DNA of 64,000 nt from UBA2199 sp964562095 (GTDB lineage: Bacteria > Acidobacteriota > Aminicenantia > UBA2199). Below, piece by piece: positions 58,813-64,000 of this stretch (positions are counted from its first letter, which is position 1; every line of letters starts with the position of its first letter). The notes below the pieces were generated by a model. The model searched no databases, was not told the origin of the DNA, and saw nothing but the letters and a program-made list of their open reading frames with translations. The stretch spans positions 62,001 through 126,000 of the forward strand of contig CAZLSH010000001.1 of the NCBI GenBank assembly GCA_964562095.1. Direction: 5' to 3'. Both the position numbers and the translations under genes were made by a program.

Positions 58813-58903
58813 GGTCAAAGCGGAAGCGGGCGCCGTAGATGCTGAAAGACGGTTTGCCCGGCCCAGGCTGGCCGGGATGAAGTATCGCGAACGGGAGGTA
58901 AGC

Positions 58904-59416
58904 ATGAGCGACAGGATATTGGTGGCCTACGGCAGCAAGCATGGCATGACGGCGGAGATCGCCGAACGCATCGGCAAGATCATCCGCGATGCGGGATTCG
59001 AGGCGGATGTATCTCCCGCCGGGACGGCCAAGAGCCCGGCCGACTATCGGGCCGTCATCCTGGGCAGCGGGGTTTATGCCGGCATGTGGCGGCGGCCGGC
59101 GGCGAAGTACCTGAAGGCCCGCGAGGCCGAGCTGGCCAAAAAACCGGTCTGGCTTTTCTCCAGCGGCCCCACCGGTTCGGGCGATCTGGAAAAGCTGCTG
59201 AGCGGCTGGAATTTCCCCGGCGGGTTGCGAGCCGTCGCCGAGCGCATCAAGCCCAGGGGGATCGTCGTTTTCCGCGGGGCCTTCGACGAAGGCCAGGCGA
59301 GTTTTTTCGAGAAGTGGATCATGAAAAAAGTCAAGGCGGAGTCCGGCGATTTCCGCGACTGGCCGGCCATCGAGGCCTGGGCTCGTGACATCGCCACCAC
59401 TCTGAAGGTAACCTGA
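58904..59416 (+). CDS. Flavodoxin-domain protein (HemG-like)
   Basis: 170 residues. ILVAYGSKHGMTAEIAERIG is the flavodoxin FMN-binding signature and LFSSGPTGSGDLEKLL the second loop. Length and motifs fit the HemG-type menaquinone-dependent protoporphyrinogen oxidase group. ATG 58904 follows GGGAGGTAA. Without other heme genes nearby, this stays a fold-level call. Confidence 0.82.
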   Translation: MSDRILVAYGSKHGMTAEIAERIGKIIRDAGFEADVSPAGTAKSPADYRAVILGSGVYAGMWRRPAAKYLKAREAELAKKPVWLFSSGPTGSGDLEKLLSGWNFPGGLRAVAERIKPRGIVVFRGAFDEGQASFFEKWIMKKVKAESGDFRDWPAIEAWARDIATTLKVT

Positions 59417-59495
59417 GCATCCGGGCACTCAGCACGAATCCATCCCCGAAGGTTTTCTCGGGGCATAATGAAATCATTTCCAGGAGGTTTCGCCG

Positions 59496-60440
59496 ATGCG
59501 CATAAAAAAATGGTTTTTCCCGGCTTTCATGATCTTTGCGGCGGCCATGGCCGTCGTATCCGCCCAGGACGCGGCCGCGCCTGCCGGCAGGGCCCAGACT
59601 GTCGCTGAAGTGCTGGCTGCGGCCGGGGCGGAAGAATGGCGCCCGCTCGACCCGGAGAACACTCTCTATCTCGAGTTGGACTCGGGCCGGGTGGTCATCG
59701 AGCTGATGCCGGTCTTCGCGCCGCTGCACGCGGCCAACGTCAAGGCCCTGGCGCGCGAGAAATACTATGACGCCCTGGCGGTCATCCGCGTCCAGGATAA
59801 CTACGTCGTGCAGTGGGGCGATCCGAACGACGAGGTCCCGGAGAAAGCGCGCAAGGTCCTGAAAGCCAAGGCGACGCTGCCGGCCGAGTTCGAGCGCCCG
59901 TTGGACGAAAGCATTTCCTTCACGCCGCTCCCCGACGGCGATGTCTACGCGCCGGAAGTCGGTTTCTGCGGCGGCTTTCCGGTCGCCCGCGACCGCAAGG
60001 CGGGAAAGATGTGGCTGGCCCACGGCTACGGCATGGTCGGCGCCGCCCGCGGCAATGCCAGCGACAGCGGCGGCGGCGCCCAGCTCTACGTGGTGATCGG
60101 CCAGGCGCCGCGCCACCTGGATCGCAACATCACCCTCCTGGGCCGCGTGGTCCAGGGGATGGAGAGGCTCTCCTCGCTGCCCCGCGGCGGCGGGGAGATG
60201 GGCTTTTACGAAAAGCCCGAACAGCGGGTCCCCATCCGCTCGATCCGCGTCGCCGCCGACGTGCCGCCCGCCGAGCGCAGCGAGCTGGAAGTGCTGCGCA
60301 GCGAAAGCGTATCATTTCGCAGGCTGATCGAGGCGCGGCGCAACCGCCGCGGGGATTGGTTCTTGTTTTCGGCCGGCCGCATCGACCTCGGCAACATGAC
60401 CGTTCCCGTGCGCGATAAAATGAGGGAGCCGGGAACCTGA
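59496..60440 (+). CDS. Secreted cyclophilin-type peptidyl-prolyl isomerase
   Basis: 314 residues with a signal peptide (about 1-22). The cyclophilin core is seen in LYLELDSGRVVIELMPVFAP, then VIRVQDNYVVQWGDPND, GMVGAARGNASDSGG and AQLYVVIGQAP. An insert of about 40 residues lies between the active-site halves, and there is a C-terminal extension. It should aid folding in the periplasm. AGGAGGTTT precedes the ATG. The 229-base gap after it shows no gene. Confidence 0.87.
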   Translation: MRIKKWFFPAFMIFAAAMAVVSAQDAAAPAGRAQTVAEVLAAAGAEEWRPLDPENTLYLELDSGRVVIELMPVFAPLHAANVKALAREKYYDALAVIRVQDNYVVQWGDPNDEVPEKARKVLKAKATLPAEFERPLDESISFTPLPDGDVYAPEVGFCGGFPVARDRKAGKMWLAHGYGMVGAARGNASDSGGGAQLYVVIGQAPRHLDRNITLLGRVVQGMERLSSLPRGGGEMGFYEKPEQRVPIRSIRVAADVPPAERSELEVLRSESVSFRRLIEARRNRRGDWFLFSAGRIDLGNMTVPVRDKMREPGT

Positions 60441-60669
60441 GCCGTCCCGGACGGTTCGCTATACCTGGAGGCACAGCGACGGAGCCATGGACGACTATCC
60501 CGATCACTGGTAGCAACTGGAGATCCTCGCCCCCAACTCCCTCTTTTTCTAACCGCGCCGGCTCCGACCGGTCCGGCAGCAACGTTTTTTAGACTGCGTG
60601 GCGGTTGGGGCCCTCCTTTGCCGGCGCGATGGCGATAACCAGCAGGGTTCGGTTTTCGTAGTACAGGGC

Positions 60670-61110
60670 ATGCTGGAAAAAATGAACCTTCTCGGTGCCC
60701 TGGCGGCGATCGCCTTTTACGTCCTGGTCATCCTGGTTTTTGCCGCGCGGCTGCTGGGACGACCGCGCTGGGAGCACGGCCTGGGATTCATCGTCCTGCT
60801 GCTGGCTTTTCCCGCCGCCCTGCTGCTGGCCACGGCGCCCGGCCTGGGGCGTCCGCCCCTTTATTATGCCCAGCTCGCGCTGCTGCTGGCATACCTTGTC
60901 GTCGAAGCGCTCCTGGACTACGTGTTCAGGGTCGATTTCCGGAGCGTGCGCTGGATGACGATCTCCTACGTCACCCTGTTCTTCGCCGCCTCGGGCGGAA
61001 TGATCGGGGTGGCCATGCTCGCCGGCCGGGCCTGGGGCCTGGCGGCGATCGCGCTGTTCCTGGCCATGGCCGTCCTTTCCTTCGTCCAGCGTGCCGTCAC
61101 CGGCATGTGA
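60670..61110 (+). CDS. Small membrane protein, four to five helices
   Basis: 146 residues. The start may be ATG 60670 or 60682. A longer upstream frame has no support. Hydrophobic helices span about 10-30, 38-60, 68-88, 95-115 and 120-142. PRWEHGLGFIVLLLAFPAAL and DYVFRVDFRSVRWMTISYV are the least hydrophobic parts. No family is recognised. Confidence 0.6.
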   Translation: MLEKMNLLGALAAIAFYVLVILVFAARLLGRPRWEHGLGFIVLLLAFPAALLLATAPGLGRPPLYYAQLALLLAYLVVEALLDYVFRVDFRSVRWMTISYVTLFFAASGGMIGVAMLAGRAWGLAAIALFLAMAVLSFVQRAVTGM

Positions 61111-61161
61111 GGCCGGGGGCAGGAGAAGCACGGCGCTTTCCCGGCAGGAGGCCAACCAAGG

Positions 61162-61190
61162 TTGCGGCCCGCCCGGTTTCATACTATATT
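61162..61190 (+). promoter_or_regulatory. Promoter of the PDZ-protein gene, predicted leaderless
   Basis: TTGCGG (61162-61167), 17 bases, TATATT (61185-61190), then six bases to ATG 61197. No ribosome site fits this start. Confidence 0.45.
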
Positions 61191-61196
61191 ACAAAC

Positions 61197-62141
61197 ATGA
61201 ACCGAGCGATCATCATTCGTCGTTATGTTCGCTATCCGCTACCTCTACTCGCGCTCGCCTTCTGGCTGTCGGCCGCCGCCTGCCCGGCGCAGGTCGAGGA
61301 ATCCAAAAGCATCTGGCCGCCCATTTCCGGCGGCCAATGGTTCTGGATCGTTCCCAGGGCCGATCTCACTCCCGCGGAAATGCAAGCCGCGTTCAGCAGG
61401 CTGGTCGAGGAGCGCACGGCCTACCTGGACGCCAAGTTCAGCGCCACCGTTTTTTTCGCCCAACAGGCCCGGCTCAGCGCCGGCAAGGCGAAAAAGAGAA
61501 AAGGCTACCGCCAGCACCCCGAAAAAGCCGATGACCTGCGCATCGAGGCCGAATGGCAGACCGGATACCTTAATCAGCACCGCGGCCATTCCTACACCTT
61601 CATCCCCCTTGACGCCGTCCGCGGCCTCAGCCTGCATTTCCTGCAGCGTCCGCGCGAGCGTTTTCCCAAGGCTCCCGACGGGCGCAATTGGGTCGTCAGC
61701 GTCCTGGTCGGGACCTCCTATAATTTTTTGTTCAGCCTGGAAGACTCGGCCCGGGCTTTTATCAACGCCGTGGCCTCGGCCGTCCGGCAACGGGGTCTGG
61801 CGCTGGAGTTCTCCCGCTTCGGGCTGATGTGGGAGAACGTGACCCCGGCCCAGGCCGCGGAGATGGGGCGGCCCGTTGGCGGCGGCGTCCTGGTCACGAT
61901 GACGGCTTTCGGCGGCCCCGGCGACCATGCCGGCATCCGCCCGCTGGACGCGGTCCTCGAGGTGAACGGCGTGGCGGTGAAGAATTTTTCCCACTTCTCC
62001 CTGCTGCTGGAAGGCATTCCGCCAGGAAGCAAGGCGTCGCTGCTCGTGCTGCGGCGCCTCAAGCCGCCCGATCGTTTCCCGGAGCCGGCACCCTGGGATA
62101 CCTTGACGGTGGAGCTGGAGGCCAGGCTGCCGGCCGGATGA
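61197..62141 (+). CDS. Secreted protein with C-terminal PDZ domain
   Basis: 314 residues. ATG 61197 is supported by the signal peptide that follows (about 10-32). A central domain of ~190 residues is unknown (contains FIPLDAVRGLSLHFLQRPRE). The end is a PDZ domain with GGGVLVTMTAFGGPGDHAGI, then LDAVLEVNGVAVKNF. PDZ domains bind peptide C-termini in envelope proteolysis. No protease domain is visible. Confidence 0.72.
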   Translation: MNRAIIIRRYVRYPLPLLALAFWLSAAACPAQVEESKSIWPPISGGQWFWIVPRADLTPAEMQAAFSRLVEERTAYLDAKFSATVFFAQQARLSAGKAKKRKGYRQHPEKADDLRIEAEWQTGYLNQHRGHSYTFIPLDAVRGLSLHFLQRPRERFPKAPDGRNWVVSVLVGTSYNFLFSLEDSARAFINAVASAVRQRGLALEFSRFGLMWENVTPAQAAEMGRPVGGGVLVTMTAFGGPGDHAGIRPLDAVLEVNGVAVKNFSHFSLLLEGIPPGSKASLLVLRRLKPPDRFPEPAPWDTLTVELEARLPAG

Positions 62142-62186
62142 AGCCCGGCGGGCCGGGAGCGGCATTTTCAGTTCAAGGAGGTGAGC

Positions 62187-62423
62187 ATGAAGACCGGTCA
62201 ACAGGCGGCCATCGCCTTCATCATGGGGATCTTCATCCTGATCGCGGTTTTCGTCAGCCACCTGGCGCTGACCGACATCTACCACAACGAGGACGACCTG
62301 CGCCTGGAGTGGAACATCCTGCGCGTCTGCTTCGCCGCGGTGGTGGCCTTCCAGGTCTTCATCCTGGCGACGCTGCTGCGGGTGATCCGCGGCGGCGCCG
62401 GCAAAGAAGAGAACATGAGATGA
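62187..62423 (+). CDS. Small two-helix membrane protein
   Basis: 78 residues. Two membrane helices (about 7-28 and 46-66) flank an acidic loop (YHNEDDLRLEW). AAGGAGGTGAGC precedes ATG 62187. It is followed by another small membrane gene 19 bases on, so the two may be partners. Function is unknown. Confidence 0.6.
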   Translation: MKTGQQAAIAFIMGIFILIAVFVSHLALTDIYHNEDDLRLEWNILRVCFAAVVAFQVFILATLLRVIRGGAGKEENMR

Positions 62424-62442
62424 TCCGGGGAGGAAAACAGGC

Positions 62443-62802
62443 ATGATCTTGAAAGCGATCGTCATCCTGGGCAACATGGCGCTGTTTGCGCTCACCGCCC
62501 TGATTCTCGTCGTCGACGGCCCGCCCGCGGGGGCTCCCTTCGTAACGCTGATACTGCTGGCGCTGCTGGTGCCGCTTGGCAGCTCGATCGTGCTCATGCG
62601 CTCGTCCAGAGGGGCTGCCGCGGGAGCGGCGCTGGCTGTCGCCAACCTGGCTCTGCTCGTCTTTGCCATCTGGGCGATCGCGGGCCGCTTCCCGCGCCTG
62701 GAGGAGAAGGGGACCATTGTTTATGCGCTGCTGCTGCTATTGGCGCCGCTGCTCAGCCTGTTTGCCCTTCTCAAGGCCCGGCGCGGGGCGGCGCGGCCGT
62801 AG
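62443..62802 (+). CDS. Small membrane protein, four helices
   Basis: 119 residues, almost entirely hydrophobic, with helices at about 3-22, 30-50, 58-78 and 88-108. GAGGAAAAC precedes the ATG. No family is recognised. It forms a likely operon with the 78-residue membrane protein just upstream. Confidence 0.6.
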   Translation: MILKAIVILGNMALFALTALILVVDGPPAGAPFVTLILLALLVPLGSSIVLMRSSRGAAAGAALAVANLALLVFAIWAIAGRFPRLEEKGTIVYALLLLLAPLLSLFALLKARRGAARP

Positions 62803-62889
62803 ACGGCCGTCGGGGAAGATTCCCTTCCTGAGACCGGCGGCGCTGCGCGTTTCCTGCTATAATGATCGATCGTTTTCGGGAGAAAGCCA

Positions 62890-63582
62890 ATGAAAACCAT
62901 CGGGCTTCTGGGCGGCATCACCTGCGAGTCGTCGCTGGTCTACTATCAGCTCATCAACGAGCTGACCCGGGCGCGGCTCGGCGGCCACAACTCGGCGCGC
63001 AGCGTCATGGTGTCGGTGAACTTCGCCGACGTCCAGCCGCTGACCGAGCGCGGGGACTGGAAAGAGGTGTTGGCGATCCTGCTGCAGGCGGCGCAGGCGA
63101 TCGAGCGCGGCGGCGCCGACCTGCTGCTGCTCTGCGCCAACACCGCCCACAAGCTGGCCGACGAGATCGGCCGCGGGGTCGGCATCCCCATCGTCCACAT
63201 CGTCGACGCGACCGCCGAAGAGATCCGCAAGACCGGCTTGCGCCGGGTCGGCCTGCTGGGGACGCGCTTCACCATGGAGGAGGAATTCTTCAAGGGTCGC
63301 CTGCGGGACCGGCACGGCATCGAGGCGCTGGTCCCGGAAAAGGAGGATCGCCAGCGCGTTCACCGCATCATCATCGACGAGCTGGCCCTCGGCGTCGTCG
63401 ACCCCCAGGCGGAGGAGACGGTCTGGAAGGTCATCGACGGCCTTGTCGCGGCAGGGGCGCAGGCCGTCATCCTCGGCTGCACCGAGCTGCCGCTGCTCAT
63501 CAGGCATGACCGGGGCGCCGTGCCGCTGTTCGACACGACGGCGATCCACGCCCGGGCCGCGGTGGACCTGGCACTGAAATAG
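62890..63582 (+). CDS. Aspartate/glutamate racemase family protein
   Basis: 230 residues. Both catalytic cysteines are present: C82 in LLLLCANTAHKLA and C197 in VILGCTELPLLI. IGLLGGITCESSLVYYQ is the typical N-terminal stretch. It should racemise aspartate or a related amino acid, perhaps for cell-wall or signalling use. A TATAAT lies about 25 bases upstream, and GGGAGAAAG precedes the ATG. Confidence 0.9.
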   Translation: MKTIGLLGGITCESSLVYYQLINELTRARLGGHNSARSVMVSVNFADVQPLTERGDWKEVLAILLQAAQAIERGGADLLLLCANTAHKLADEIGRGVGIPIVHIVDATAEEIRKTGLRRVGLLGTRFTMEEEFFKGRLRDRHGIEALVPEKEDRQRVHRIIIDELALGVVDPQAEETVWKVIDGLVAAGAQAVILGCTELPLLIRHDRGAVPLFDTTAIHARAAVDLALK

Positions 63583-63654
63583 ATGGATGCCAGGGTTTTG
63601 CTCCGGGATTGATGTTGAAAAAACTGGTGAAACAATTTGCCTTCGGGAGGAGCA

Positions 63655-64000
63655 ATGAATTTAAATGAGTCCGTTAGGCTAAAAAAAATATTCCGCGGCG
63701 ATAACGCCATCCTGGCTTCTCTGGCCTTAGCGAAGCTCCTGGTCCATCTGGCGACCAATCTGTTCGGCGGCTACGGTATTTTCCGCGACGAGTTCTACTA
63801 CATCGCCTGCAGCAAGCAGCTCGCCTGGGGCTACGTCGACCAGCCGCCCTTCTCCATCGCCCTGCTGTGGCTCAATCGCCAGCTGATCGGCGATTCGCTC
63901 TTTGCCTTGCGCCTGCTGCCCGCCGTTGCCGGCGCCGCGACCGTGTTCCTCGCCGGCCTGATCACGCGCAAGTTGGGCGGGGCGCGGTTCGCCCAGGTCC
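63655..64000 (+). CDS. GT39/ArnT-like membrane glycosyltransferase (3' truncated by window edge)
   Basis: The first 115 codons are present. FGGYGIFRDEFYYIACSKQLAWGYVDQPP is split here as FGGYGIFRDEFYY, then CSKQLAWGYVDQPP. It carries the acidic DE pair of polyprenyl-phosphate-sugar-dependent GT-C enzymes (PMT, ArnT) in the first outer loop. Membrane helices flank it. The family adds a sugar to lipid or protein on the outer face of the inner membrane. CGGGAGGAGC precedes the ATG. Confidence 0.82.
   Translation, partial: MNLNESVRLKKIFRGDNAILASLALAKLLVHLATNLFGGYGIFRDEFYYIACSKQLAWGYVDQPPFSIALLWLNRQLIGDSLFALRLLPAVAGAATVFLAGLITRKLGGARFAQV

Noticed and set aside
58090..59416. A thiazole/oxazole-modified peptide cluster around the SagB-like gene
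   Set aside because: There is no YcaO or cyclodehydratase gene and no precursor peptide. The protein is exported, unlike true SagB oxidases.
60441..60669. A gene in the gap after the cyclophilin
   Set aside because: Only short interrupted frames without ribosome sites or motifs. It looks like non-coding or decayed sequence.

Overview
The window is about 64 kb of GC-rich bacterial chromosome (roughly 60% G+C by eye) from a Gram-negative, LPS-bearing bacterium. Kdo synthesis genes (kdsA, kdsD, kdsC), an apolipoprotein N-acyltransferase, an outer-membrane barrel protein and many signal peptides and lipoproteins support this. The 10-base N run at 40832 shows a scaffolded assembly, probably a metagenome-assembled genome. 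My best guess for the lineage is Candidatus Aminicenantota (OP8) or a related Acidobacteriota-like group. That rests on overall gene style, the DUF6599-type protein and the kind of palindromic intergenic repeats. It is inference and was not checked by any search. I see no rRNA, no tRNA, no CRISPR array and no convincing rho-independent terminator.

Layout. 1-2.1 kb: end of an FAD oxidoreductase and a GT4 glycosyltransferase. 2.2-3.4 kb, minus strand: HtpX-type protease and FtsB. 3.5-11.7 kb: a long, tightly overlapping operon-like run of grpE-dnaK-dnaJ-rsmE-Ser/Thr kinase, then apgM-MBL hydrolase-xer recombinase. 11.8-13.8 kb, minus: PstS-like binding protein and a porin-like barrel. 14-17.7 kb: ndk, a STAS / HATPase / PP2C partner-switching module, and purA. 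17.9-24.3 kb: a small basic protein, aminotransferase, rlmN, thiF-thiS, a YkgJ-type cysteine-cluster protein, patatin and an M19 dipeptidase. 24.5-32.2 kb: DUF948/YtxH proteins, methylmalonyl-CoA mutase large subunit, AraC-type regulator, Lnt, and kdsA-kdsD-kdsC. 32.2-40.6 kb: a DUF6599-type protein, folP, a CCA-adding-type enzyme, mfd, an alpha/beta hydrolase and a small secreted protein. 40.8-46.4 kb is the accessory, repeat-rich zone. It holds the N gap, a NYN/LOTUS protein, a cluster of perfect palindromes, an AT-rich orphan gene, and a pile-up of REP-associated (RAYT, IS200-like) transposon copies. 46.4-64 kb: mostly small secreted, membrane or redox genes (QueG-like protein, DUF3795, class A beta-lactamase, nitroreductases, SagB-like protein, flavodoxin, cyclophilin, PDZ protein, Asp/Glu racemase), ending in a truncated GT39 mannosyltransferase-like gene.

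Two signals go beyond ordinary gene annotation. First, at least nine intergenic gaps carry the same kind of modular non-coding element. Each has an array of slightly varying 6-8 base words (such as GTGATTA, GTTCGA, GTGACG, GTGATAGT), usually running into a purine tail like GCAAGAAA or GAAGAAAAA. Several are arranged as long inverted pairs, and two are joined to GC-rich palindromes. I do not recognise this as a named repeat family. Second, many genes have a sigma70-like -10 box ending only 6-7 bases before the start codon (ftsB, rlmN, kdsA, mfd, the M19 dipeptidase, the PDZ gene). This predicts leaderless mRNAs. At rlmN the -35 box is itself a unit of a word array, so the repeats may reshape promoters.
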